The position numbers were made by a program, and so were the translations under genes. The notes under the pieces are model-generated. The model did not search any database and was not told the DNA's origin. It saw nothing but the letters and a program-made list of their open reading frames with translations. From Desulfurococcales archaeon (GTDB lineage Archaea; Thermoproteota; Thermoprotei_A; Sulfolobales; NBVN01): a DNA stretch of 8,881 bases. Below are positions 1-6,105 of the stretch, piece by piece (position 1 is the stretch's first letter; every line of letters begins with the position of its first letter). The DNA lies in contig JAGGTW010000034.1 of assembly GCA_021163585.1 (NCBI GenBank), positions 1 through 8,881 on the forward strand. The letters run 5' to 3'.

Positions 1-528
1 GAGGGATTAGCCAGCGTGGGATGGAAGCCTGAGGACGTAGACATCGTTATATTGACGCATCTTCACTTCGACCACATAGCGTACGCCAGGGAACTCAAGG
101 AGGCGACATTCATAGTTCAGGAGAGGGAGAGGGAAGCAGCCTTCAACCCGCACCCAGCGTACAGGGGCTTCTATCCAACCGATCTAATCAAGAAGGTGCT
201 TAATGGATTAAACATAGAGTACGTTAATGGTGATAAGGATGTAGTTAATGGTGTTTCAGTAACCCTCACACCAGGGCACACGCCAGGAGGGCAGACCGTC
301 CTTGTCGAAAGCGATAAGGGAACTGTAGCTGTAGTCGGCTTCTGCTGTATTAGGGAGAACTTCGAACCTCCTGAAAGCTATAGGGGTATTTCAGAGGGCT
401 TCATCATACCAGGGATCCACATAGATATTGTGGAGCTCTACGATAGCATGCGCAAGATCAGGGAGTTAGTAGACATCATAGTACCTATTCATGATGGTAG
501 CTACCTGAACGTAAGGCAGATACCCTGA
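1..528 (+). CDS. Metallo-beta-lactamase fold hydrolase, AHL-lactonase-like (5' truncated by window edge)
   Basis: The reading frame is open from base 1, so the N-terminus lies outside the window; the GTG at 16 is probably internal. The visible 175 residues begin in the middle of a metallo-beta-lactamase domain. The first metal motif HLHFDH is at residues 20-25, and PGHTPGG (His93) follows. A late His in VPIHDG completes the usual histidine set. From remembered AiiA sequence, the spacing and the phrase RENFE match the N-acyl-homoserine lactonase branch. At the place where that branch has the bridging metal Asp, this protein reads VGFCC (residues 112-116), so the Asp appears replaced by Gly, with two Cys nearby. 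The actual substrate is unknown: a lactone or another ester-like metabolite is plausible, but quorum quenching should not be assumed in an archaeon. The stop lies three bases from the stop of the convergent ttuA-like gene. Confidence 0.85.
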   Translation, partial: EGLASVGWKPEDVDIVILTHLHFDHIAYARELKEATFIVQEREREAAFNPHPAYRGFYPTDLIKKVLNGLNIEYVNGDKDVVNGVSVTLTPGHTPGGQTVLVESDKGTVAVVGFCCIRENFEPPESYRGISEGFIIPGIHIDIVELYDSMRKIRELVDIIVPIHDGSYLNVRQIP

Positions 529-531
529 CCT

Positions 532-1476
532 TCAAGGCCTGATCAATCCTAACCCCATTTTTAATTGACAGGCCCTGCAGACCTCATGTGCTGATGGCTC
601 TCCGCATAACCTGCACGTTGCTGGTCCGCCTTCACCTTCTTGACTGCCTCCGATCAGGGAGATGATCCTGAGTAGTGAGCGAAGCGTAAGGTGCTTGATC
701 CCGGAGTGCTTTTCCTCTAATTTATTGATCATCTCCCTAATAGTCCACCTGACACCGAGTCTGGCGTACGGGCACTCAGTAAACGAGGGGTATATGTTGT
801 TGAGTACTGCGTAAAGTGCTACCTCCTTCTCCAGTACTTCATAGAAGGGCTTGACCTTAGGTACGAATTTAGGGTGCTTCACGACACCGGTCTTAGGGCC
901 TAGGCGGCTCAGCTTATCTAAATTATTAACTATTACATTCATTACGTATGTCTGAATAACGTCGTCTAAGTTGTGGGCGGTGGCTAGCACGGTAGCCCCC
1001 ATTTCCCTAGCAACCTTATTCAGCAGGTACCTCCTAAAAACACCGCAGTACGTGCAGGGAAGGTAGGGGAGACCCCGCCGTCTCCCCTCCTCAACCATTT
1101 CATCGAGGCTCAACCCCACTTCCTCCTTAAATGAAGCTATTCTGTACTCGACCCCCCATTCCTCCGCGAACTTGATGAAGTCCTTCTTAGTTACTTCCCT
1201 ATACCCTGATATTCCCTCATCAATGAGGAGTGCCCTTACCCTCCACCCCCTAACCTTCTTCGAGAGCTTGAGGAGGAAGTGGAGGAGCGCGAGTGAGTCC
1301 TTACCACCTGACACAGCAACGACTATGTCTTCCCTTTCCCTAAAGAGCCCGTACTTACGTATGGTTCTCTTGACACGCCTACTAAATAATTTTAGGAAGT
1401 GCCGCTCACAGTACGCGTACCCACTGCTCCTCTCTATGTAAACAGCCCTCCTCCCACACACAACGCAGTTAACCAC
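532..1476 (-). CDS. ttuA: tRNA 2-thiouridine synthase, TtuA/NcsA family (PP-loop ATPase)
   Basis: A 314-residue protein that activates a tRNA uridine with ATP and replaces its oxygen with sulfur. Domains in order: an N-terminal zinc finger (C4, C7, C23, H26); a PP-loop ATP site, SGGKDS at 56-61; the PCTYCG pair C141/C144 and C235, which match the three Cys that hold the [4Fe-4S] cluster in TtuA; and a C-terminal zinc finger (C288, C291, C300, C303). The size fits the family. The GTG start at 1476 overlaps the last codons of the upstream sulfur-carrier gene by 8 bases, so the two are translated as a pair. Known members modify either U54 (TtuA, thermophiles) or U34 (NcsA, SAMP2-dependent). The sequence alone does not decide which uridine is the target here; the symbol ttuA is the better guess for a thermophile. 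The gene converges on the hydrolase that ends at 528. Confidence 0.93.
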   Translation of the reverse strand: MVNCVVCGRRAVYIERSSGYAYCERHFLKLFSRRVKRTIRKYGLFREREDIVVAVSGGKDSLALLHFLLKLSKKVRGWRVRALLIDEGISGYREVTKKDFIKFAEEWGVEYRIASFKEEVGLSLDEMVEEGRRRGLPYLPCTYCGVFRRYLLNKVAREMGATVLATAHNLDDVIQTYVMNVIVNNLDKLSRLGPKTGVVKHPKFVPKVKPFYEVLEKEVALYAVLNNIYPSFTECPYARLGVRWTIREMINKLEEKHSGIKHLTLRSLLRIISLIGGSQEGEGGPATCRLCGEPSAHEVCRACQLKMGLGLIRP

Positions 1477-1675
1477 CAGACACCACCGGGACCAGTACTA
1501 GCTCATCGCCGTCGTAAACCTCATCCTCATCGGTCAGCACCCTACTTCCCCTCATAACTATGTACTCCTCAGTAAGGAGTCCCAGGTCTCGAATGACATC
1601 CTTTACTTTCCTCCCAGCACCAACTATTTCAACGTCCTTTGCCTCCCCACCAACTACCCTCACGGTTACCCTCAA
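1469..1675 (-). CDS. Ubiquitin-like sulfur carrier protein, MoaD/ThiS/TtuB/SAMP2-like
   Basis: A 68-residue beta-grasp protein ending in Ser-Gly-Gly, the tail that is adenylated and thiocarboxylated by an E1-like enzyme and then donates sulfur. The pattern of short beta strands, KVKDVIRDLGL helix, DEDEVYDGDEL turn and LVPVVSGG tail is that of MoaD/ThiS/SAMP proteins. Its last codons overlap the GTG start of the downstream thiolase, which makes it the probable sulfur donor for that enzyme (TtuB role); a second use as a protein tag, as for SAMPs, is possible. The start is TTG at 1675; the frame upstream meets a stop at 1685-1687, leaving no better start. A TATA box at 1704-1713 predicts transcription starting only a few bases before this TTG. 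No E1 enzyme gene is visible in the window. Confidence 0.88.
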   Translation of the reverse strand: MRVTVRVVGGEAKDVEIVGAGRKVKDVIRDLGLLTEEYIVMRGSRVLTDEDEVYDGDELVLVPVVSGG

Positions 1676-1703
1676 TAGACCGCCCTAAACTACTCATGCT
1701 AGC

Positions 1704-1713
1704 TATATTATAA
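1704..1713 (-). promoter_or_regulatory. TATA box for the sulfur carrier-thiolase operon
   Basis: Read on the minus strand the sequence is TTATAATATA, preceded by an A/G-rich stretch (AAGG). Its centre is about 33 bases upstream of the TTG at 1675. With the usual archaeal spacing of about 26 bases, transcription would start near 1682, giving an almost leaderless mRNA. The assignment rests on motif and position only. Confidence 0.55.
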
Positions 1714-1874
1714 CCTTAAGGTACATTCTCACAGAATCCAGGGTAGAACTTAGGTGGACACACTAATGATAATATTATAAGCTGACTTTACACAAGGCAA
1801 CATTTACTGACGTCTCAGCAGGTGTGTGCTACTAAGTAGCTCAAATTATGAAATTGTCGAGTAAGGTAGCACTC
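1714..1874. other. Intergenic, AT-rich, no gene recognised
   Basis: About 160 bases between the operon promoter and the end of the degraded ABC ATPase gene. There are A/T-rich patches such as AATATTATAAG near 1771, but no long reading frame, tRNA fold or clear repeat was found. It may hold the rest of the promoter or decayed sequence. Confidence 0.4.
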
Positions 1875-2213
1875 TTAAATTTCGCGCTGAGGACATACCC
1901 GAACGTACTCTACTGGAACCCCTATTCTCACATTAACCCCAGCTCTGAGCTCATTAGCTAACTTAATGAGGCACCCTCGGCCGACTTCTGCCTTAATAGC
2001 TGCGCCTCCGGGGAACCTCAGTACGAGCTTGATGTTGCACTTCGTGACCTGCACTGACTCAACCACTGCCTCCATGATATTCAGGCCGTCAGGCCGTGTA
2101 CTGTCGCCAAGCACTAGTACGTCGTCAGGCCTGAATGTTAGGAGTACCTTACCTCCTTCCCTGACGCCGTCGACCGCCTTAGCTAGGTTTCCATTGACTT
2201 GACTAACAGTACC
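1875..2213 (-). pseudogene. ABC transporter ATPase remnant: C-terminal TOBE domain only
   Basis: The frame is open from just after a stop at 2214-2216 down to 1875, giving about 112 codons; a GTG at 2114 lies inside it. The protein reads GNLAKAVDGV, then LLTFRPDDVLVLG, then a strand-rich TOBE-like segment. This is the usual C-terminal end of an importer ATPase (the FRPDD part corresponds to the IRPED motif before the TOBE fold). Walker A, signature and Walker B motifs are absent, so roughly the first 230-240 residues of a normal ATPase are missing. The TOBE fold is typical of molybdate, tungstate, sulfate and other oxyanion or sugar importers. The fragment abuts the broken permease in a different frame, which suggests a deletion that removed the permease 3' end and the ATPase 5' end. 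A shorter free-standing TOBE protein starting at 2114 is the alternative, but the clean homology upstream of that codon argues against it. Confidence 0.72.
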
Positions 2214-2751
2214 TTAACCATGGTCATGAACCTACCGTAGCCTAATGTCCTAGCTACCGCCTCATACTTGGTGTCGATCATGTCGAACGAAGACTTAAGT
2301 ACTTTGACGACCATCGGGAGTATTACAGTGAATTGAGCAATAATGAAGCCCTCGGGACCTCGAAAACTATCCTGACTAACGAGTTGAGGAATAACCCAGG
2401 GGCTGTATTCGTGAAGAATATCAGGAGTGCGGCATCGAGGGCTATTGGAGGCATCGCGAACGGGAGCATCAGGAGCGACTCAATAATATACTTGCCCCTG
2501 AAACTGTACCTTGAGAAGGCGTAAGCTATGGGTATCCCCGCTACTAGGGCAGATACGGTTGCTGGCAACGATGTAGCTAGGCTTAACTTAAAGGCAAAGA
2601 AGACCTCACTCGACACAAGTGCAGACAGCAGTGACGTGCAACCTGCCCACGCAATTACTGACGTGATCACGTACAGGAGAGCTAGGGCTGCAGCTAAAGA
2701 TACGCACAGAAAGAAGAAATCACTTACCCTGTATTTCAGGTACCTCAGCAT
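2183..2751 (-). pseudogene. ABC transporter permease (molybdate/tungstate/sulfate type), frameshifted and 3'-truncated
   Basis: The ATG at 2751 begins MLRYLKYRVSDFF, followed by a first membrane helix (LCVSLAAALALLYVI), then permease features: GIPIAYAFSRYSFRGK and LLMLPFAMPPIAL, resembling WtpB/ModB-type subunits. The frame stops at 2323, but the same protein continues in the next frame from about 2350 (GFIIAQFTVILPMVV), through the EAA loop EAVARTLGYG that docks onto the ATPase, until a stop at 2183. Restoring one base in the G-run at 2349-2351 joins both frames into a continuous permease (VPRGFIIAQ). After the EAA loop the last two or so membrane helices are missing. The 5' end is fused directly to the truncated thi4. 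An alternative start at 2781 would read through thi4 DNA in another frame and is unlikely. Substrate is uncertain: tungstate or molybdate is the best guess by resemblance. Confidence 0.78.
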
Positions 2752-3359
2752 ACATTGACTTCTCACCTTTAATTTCGACACTCAACTCCGGGACCTTCCT
2801 CTTCATTATGTTCAATACCTCAGCATCATGGCCTGTTGCATCAACTACTGCCTTAGCCATGACGCCCAAGGGGTCTACGTGAAGTCCAGACAAGGCAACT
2901 GCAGTCCACTGAATAACTACGCCAGCAACCCTAGCCCTACCATTTATCTTCCTGTACACAACATCTTCAACTAATGTACCTAGCATTACCTCAGCTCCAG
3001 CATCTATTGCTCCTGAAGCTAACTTAGCTATTAGCTCAGCAGTACTTACTGCGTAAACCCCGACTCCTAGCTCCTTCAGCTTGCAACCAAACCTCTTCTA
3101 GTATTTCATTAGCTGGCTCCTGAACTATTACCCTAGGTAGTAACATACCACCGCCACCTATGCCACCACTGAATGACAGCTTCTTCTCAAATATTACAAC
3201 CTTAAAGCCCTTCATGGCTAAGTATCTAGCTGCGGTCAGGCCGGCAGGCCCACCACCTACTACCGCAACATCAATATCAGAGGCCCTAATCAGGAAGTCC
3301 ATTGACTCCTTCACTATGTGTCTCGTTATTGGTTTTTCATCAACTAATTTTATGCTCAT
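2720..3359 (-). pseudogene. thi4: Thi4, thiamine thiazole synthase (archaeal type), frameshifted and 3'-truncated
   Basis: Thi4 makes the thiazole half of thiamine from NAD and glycine, using sulfide and iron in archaea. The ATG at 3359 gives an N-terminal Rossmann motif, VVGGGPAGLTAARYLA, then GGIGGGGMLLP and VQEPANEILEE. The frame is lost at 3092-3093 and continues in the next frame as FGCKLKELGVGVY, AELIAKLASGAIDAGAEV, SGLHVDPLG and VDATGHDAEV. Removing one G at 3092-3093 rejoins the protein (EEFGCK). The His in LHVDP is at the position where suicidal yeast Thi4 has its sulfur-donating Cys, so the ancestor was the catalytic, sulfide-using form. After EKSMYAE the family normally has about 60 more residues, including the conserved GPxxGGM FAD region; here the gene runs straight into the permease start. 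It is therefore broken twice and should not make an active enzyme unless the sequence is in error. Confidence 0.85.
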
Positions 3360-3391
3360 ATAATCATATTCCCTACAATCTGTTAAGAATA

Positions 3392-3401
3392 GCTTATAAG
3401 T
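3392..3401 (-). promoter_or_regulatory. TATA box upstream of thi4
   Basis: On the minus strand the sequence is ACTTATAAGC, preceded by GAAAT. It lies about 37 bases before the ATG at 3359, so transcription would begin near 3371 with a leader of about 12 bases. The core CTTATAAG is self-complementary. The promoter looks intact although the gene is broken. Motif-based call. Confidence 0.45.
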
Positions 3402-3654
3402 ATTTCTACAAATTGTAAATAAGGCAGGATGCAGTATAGCTTAAGAAACCGTATCTAGCGTTACAATTAAGGTCAGTAGCCCGGAATTTCACTCTCTAAT
3501 ACGACTACTTTCCTAAAGTATTGTTAAGCTGGTGTGCGTCTATTCCCAGCTAATAAGGCTCGGTCAATAACCTTCCTGCATCCAGCGCTGAGGATTACAG
3601 TCATAGTATATGAATATATGATATACGGTTTTTATTTTGGTTTCAGATATTTTA
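3402..3654. other. Divergent intergenic region, no gene recognised
   Basis: About 250 bases between thi4 and the small helical protein gene. Only a weak hairpin (AGCTGG at 3527-3532 and CCAGCT at 3546-3551, 13-base loop) and an A/T-rich stretch at 3606-3638 stand out. The latter, with GATATACGG at 3620-3628 and TTTTTATTTT at 3629-3638, probably contains the TATA box of the downstream pair. No tRNA or long reading frame was seen. Confidence 0.4.
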
Positions 3655-3888
3655 ATGGGTTGTTTTGTGAGTCCTAAACCTAAGGTCGAGTACTTGAGCA
3701 GGCTTGAGAGTGAGTTGAGGGAAATTGAGGTTTTAAGGAGGGAGTTGCTTAGAACTATAAGTATGAGTAGTGACTTGATCGAAAGTAGGCTGAGGAATGC
3801 GTCATACGTAATTTTCCTGCTTAGAGAGGTTCTTTTACATGCTGAGAAGAGGGGAATGAATTGGAGGCTGGAACTAAGGAAACTCTAG
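3655..3888 (+). CDS. Small helical (coiled-coil-like) protein paired with a nucleotidyltransferase
   Basis: Not a family I recognise. From the ATG at 3655 it has 77 residues; the TTG at 3637 or the GTG at 3667 are other possible starts, and the TATA-like elements at 3620-3638 favour 3655 or 3667. The body is rich in Leu, Glu, Arg and Ile with heptad-like spacing (LSRLESELREIEVLRRELLR), so it is probably two or three amphipathic helices, soluble and without membrane segments. The RX4-6H signature of HEPN toxins is not seen, so it is not the usual HEPN partner of a small nucleotidyltransferase. Its 3' end overlaps the start of the next gene by 28 bases, which indicates translational coupling and a shared function. 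By position it could be an antitoxin or an adaptor for that protein; this is inference from context only. Confidence 0.6.
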   Translation: MGCFVSPKPKVEYLSRLESELREIEVLRRELLRTISMSSDLIESRLRNASYVIFLLREVLLHAEKRGMNWRLELRKL

Positions 3889-4508
3889 TTAACATACTTA
3901 AGAAGGTATCCCGGGTATTTAATGAGTTAGGCATTCATTACGTACTTGTGGGTGGGTTAGCATGCATTTTATATGGTGTTGAAAGGACCACCCTTGATAT
4001 CGACTTCATAGTTGAGAAGCTGGATGAGAAGAAGGCTGAGAAGCTGGCTCTTAGGTTGAGTAAGGAAGGGTTTTACCTTCCTGGAAGAGAAGTTTTAAGT
4101 GCTTTAAGGGAAGGAGGTCATGCAACAGCAATTTTGAGGGGGTTACTCAGGTTAGATATTAAATTCGCTTCTACGGAGCTGGATCAAGCTTCATTAAGGA
4201 ACTTTCATGAAATCCACCTTGACTGTACACCTCTTAAGGTCGCTGGTCTTGAAGAAAATATAGCTGCTAAAATAGCTGTTTTAGGTGACCTCAAGGACTT
4301 GGAGGATGCTTTAATCCTCATGGATGCCTATAGAGATGCTATAAACTGGGATAAGCTGAGGCGGTACCTGAGCAGTGACCCACTTGAAAAGATCTTGAAG
4401 CTTCTAGATAAGATAAAGTCGGTACTCAGCGACGAGGAATACGTAGTAAGGAAGGTTAAGTACCTGAGAACATACATCATGCAGCTGCTGAAGTCCTCCC
4501 GCAGCTAA
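3861..4508 (+). CDS. Nucleotidyltransferase-fold protein (AbiEii/DUF6036-like)
   Basis: A 215-residue protein with the minimal nucleotidyltransferase signature: VLVGGLACILYG with Gly31-Gly32 and then LDIDFIV with Asp46 and Asp48. A third likely metal carboxylate is Asp99 in LRLDIKFA. The region around 130-150 (GLEENIAAKIAVLGDLKDLEDALIL) resembles the helical segment of AbiEii/DUF6036-type proteins, where an Lys and paired Asp follow the core. Members of this superfamily transfer a nucleotide to tRNA or protein and often act as toxins, but others have housekeeping roles. The start is TTG at 3861, supported by GAGGGG about 9 bases upstream; no ATG is available in frame nearby. It is overlapped by the small helical gene and ends 12 bases from the convergent orphan gene. 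The exact subfamily is uncertain. Confidence 0.78.
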   Translation: MEAGTKETLVNILKKVSRVFNELGIHYVLVGGLACILYGVERTTLDIDFIVEKLDEKKAEKLALRLSKEGFYLPGREVLSALREGGHATAILRGLLRLDIKFASTELDQASLRNFHEIHLDCTPLKVAGLEENIAAKIAVLGDLKDLEDALILMDAYRDAINWDKLRRYLSSDPLEKILKLLDKIKSVLSDEEYVVRKVKYLRTYIMQLLKSSRS

Positions 4509-4520
4509 TTAGCGCAGGTA

Positions 4521-4751
4521 CTACCCAGACTTCTCAACTACTAGGGCTAGCCCCTTAACGCCCTGGAAGCTCGTACCGAAGACTACGCTTGTCTTGGTCA
4601 GACCTATATTTGGTACTACAGCTACTACCCTTCCGTAGCTGGAGACCTCTTCGAGAACCTTACCGAGCTCCGGTAGGTCGTCAACGAAGCTGTCTATGCT
4701 GACGTAGTAGATCCTCCACTTAGCCCCATCAAAAACTGTCCTGACTTTCAT
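4521..4751 (-). CDS. Hypothetical protein, 76 residues
   Basis: Not recognised. The ATG at 4751 gives a small soluble protein with alternating strands and one helix: KVRTVFDGAKWRIYYVSID, then LPELGKVLEEV, then RVVAVVPNIGL and a C-terminal GVKGLALVVEKSG. There are no Cys, no membrane segment and no nucleotide motif. The strand-helix-strand order, the ATG start and the high-GC third positions like those of its neighbours support a real gene. It is divergent from the MtrH gene and shares with it a 105-base promoter region containing a palindrome. It may be a small regulator or a conserved archaeal protein of unknown role; nothing in the sequence decides this. Confidence 0.6.
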   Translation of the reverse strand: MKVRTVFDGAKWRIYYVSIDSFVDDLPELGKVLEEVSSYGRVVAVVPNIGLTKTSVVFGTSFQGVKGLALVVEKSG

Positions 4752-4767
4752 GGAGCATCAAGAATAC

Positions 4768-4785
4768 TTAGGTCGGCTGACCTAA
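4768..4785. promoter_or_regulatory. 18-bp palindrome between divergent promoters (candidate operator)
   Basis: TTAGGTC and GACCTAA form perfect 7-base arms around the spacer GGCT. The site is 17 bases upstream of the start of the 76-residue gene, next to its A/T-rich promoter element, and about 35 bases upstream of the TATA box of the MtrH gene. A dimeric regulator bound here could act on both genes. No matching second copy was seen in the window. Confidence 0.5.
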
Positions 4786-4818
4786 TTAAGTTAAGTGTGG
4801 GTTTCCAGCACCTGAGAG

Positions 4819-4827
4819 CTTATATTG
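4819..4827 (+). promoter_or_regulatory. TATA box for the MtrH-family gene
   Basis: GCTTATATT is centred about 34 bases before the ATG at 4857, predicting transcription from near 4849 and a leader of about 8 bases. GTGATG at 4847-4852 could serve as a weak ribosome site only if the transcript begins a little further upstream. Confidence 0.5.
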
Positions 4828-4856
4828 CTGGCTCAGCCTTAATTAAGTGATGCGTC

Positions 4857-5801
4857 ATGACTTCAGTACTGACTAGCGGGTGGTGCGAGCAGAAGGTAGT
4901 TGAGGTCACAGGTGTTAAGATCGGTGGCTACCCCGGTACTAACCCCGCACTCTTAGTAGGCAGTATTTTCTACATGGGTGATAAGCTACTCCTAAGCAAG
5001 GAAGGGGACATAGATAGGGAGGCTGCTTCAAAAGTAATTGAGGAGGCTCTGTCCCTCACAGACAGCCTAGGCCTGAGATTAGGTCTTGACGTAGTCTTCC
5101 CTACCGAGGAGTCTGTGGGTAGGATACTGCCTTTCATTGCTGAGTACGACGTGCCCCTCTTCCTAGACTCGCCGGAACCTAAGGCGAGGGTCAGGGCGTA
5201 CTTGATGGCTAAGGAGCTGGGTATTGAGGGCAAGAGCATAGCTAATGGAATCTACGTCAACACAGGGAGCGAGGAACTCAGAGCGATCAGTGAGTCAGAC
5301 GTACACGCTGCAGTCCTCCTAGCCTTCGACCCGGCGAGCCCGGCCACCTCAATGAAGGCTGAGGAGAGGGTGAGGATCCTTGAAGAATCCCTTATCCCCC
5401 TAGCCAGAAGAGCAGGCTTAGAAAATGTCCTAGCCGACGCAGTAGTTCTCGACCCAGCCAGCATAGCGATCAGTGCCGAAGCCATATACATGTTCAAGAA
5501 GAAGCTAGGCCTCCCCAGCGGCTGCGCCCCAGCCAACGCACTAGGCCCAGCATCTAAGAAGGCACTAGGCACAGACATAATGTATGGTGTGCACGGGGGG
5601 GCAGCAGCAATGCTCAGGCTCCACGGAGCAGACTTCATAATGTACGGGCCAGTCAAGAGAATAAAATACGTAGCCCCCACAATCGCAATGGTCGACTCTC
5701 TCCTCGGATATATTGCCAGAATGCAGGGACATAAAATAAGTAGAGAGCACCCAACTAGAAAGCTACTAAAGAACATACAGCAAATATTTGCAAGATCTTA
5801 A
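4857..5801 (+). CDS. mtrH: MtrH-family tetrahydropterin:corrinoid methyltransferase
   Basis: A 314-residue TIM-barrel methyltransferase of the MtrH family, which moves a methyl group from N5-methyl-tetrahydromethanopterin (or a related folate) to a Co(I) corrinoid. Family landmarks: VTGVKIGGYPGTNPALLVGS at 17-36 followed by IFY, LFLDSPEP near 96-103, SDVHAAVLLAFDP, KLGLPSGC, DFIMYGPV and a late PTIAMVDSLLG. The length fits the family. In methanogens MtrH works inside the membrane-bound MtrA-H complex; here no MtrA-G gene is near, so it may act with a separate soluble corrinoid protein, as solitary MtrH homologues are thought to do. The ATG at 4857 is the first in frame behind a TATA box. It is transcribed alone in this window, divergent from the 76-residue gene. 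Other members of the barrel family (MeTr/AcsE-like) are the alternative, but the motif order favours MtrH. Confidence 0.88.
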   Translation: MTSVLTSGWCEQKVVEVTGVKIGGYPGTNPALLVGSIFYMGDKLLLSKEGDIDREAASKVIEEALSLTDSLGLRLGLDVVFPTEESVGRILPFIAEYDVPLFLDSPEPKARVRAYLMAKELGIEGKSIANGIYVNTGSEELRAISESDVHAAVLLAFDPASPATSMKAEERVRILEESLIPLARRAGLENVLADAVVLDPASIAISAEAIYMFKKKLGLPSGCAPANALGPASKKALGTDIMYGVHGGAAAMLRLHGADFIMYGPVKRIKYVAPTIAMVDSLLGYIARMQGHKISREHPTRKLLKNIQQIFARS

Positions 5802-6105
5802 GTACCGAACCTCTTCCCATCAGAGAAGTAGTGATTAAGGTCTAGCATAAAAGTACCTGTAGCAGCATATCTCTTTCAGCATATATTCTTTAAGCTTCAA
5901 AATGGAGTACAAGCACTTTTTGAAAAACCGTACATGCAGTAAATCGCATACAGAATTAGGTTTCATGCGAACCTCGAGAGTTAGTAATGGTAAAGCCTAC
6001 TACCCCTCTTTTAATGTCCCTCAAGGTGTGAAAGCGCGATGCAGCCAAGCAAATGAATACGTAGACTATGTAGTAACATTTATTAGAACTTTAAGAATAG
6101 GTTAG
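5802..6105. other. Intergenic region without a convincing gene
   Basis: About 300 bases downstream of the MtrH gene. The plus strand has a 67-codon open frame from 5902 to 6105, but its residue composition has no recognisable fold and no convincing ribosome site or promoter. The minus strand has interrupted frames. The stretch is probably decayed sequence together with the MtrH terminator. No strong hairpin was seen. Confidence 0.4.

Noticed and set aside
2323..2781. Permease start at 2781 (GTG)
   Set aside because: The first ten codons lie in thi4 DNA read in another frame; the permease proper starts at the ATG at 2751.
3527..3551. Hairpin AGCTGG/CCAGCT between thi4 and the small helical gene
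   Set aside because: Only six base pairs with a 13-base loop and no supporting context such as a T-run; likely chance.
3402..3654. Possible tRNA or small RNA gene
   Set aside because: No acceptor stem, T-loop pattern or C/D box pair could be found on either strand.
4778..4852. Similar A/T-rich stretches containing TAATTAAG near 4783 and 4840 as a direct repeat
   Set aside because: The match is short and imperfect and could be chance in A/T-rich promoter DNA.
5902..6105. 67-codon open frame on the plus strand
   Set aside because: No recognisable domain, no good ribosome site and an unnatural residue mix. The minus strand here has a short run (LPLLTLEVRMKPNS) that faintly suggests a transposase tail, but stops interrupt it and I could not support an insertion sequence.
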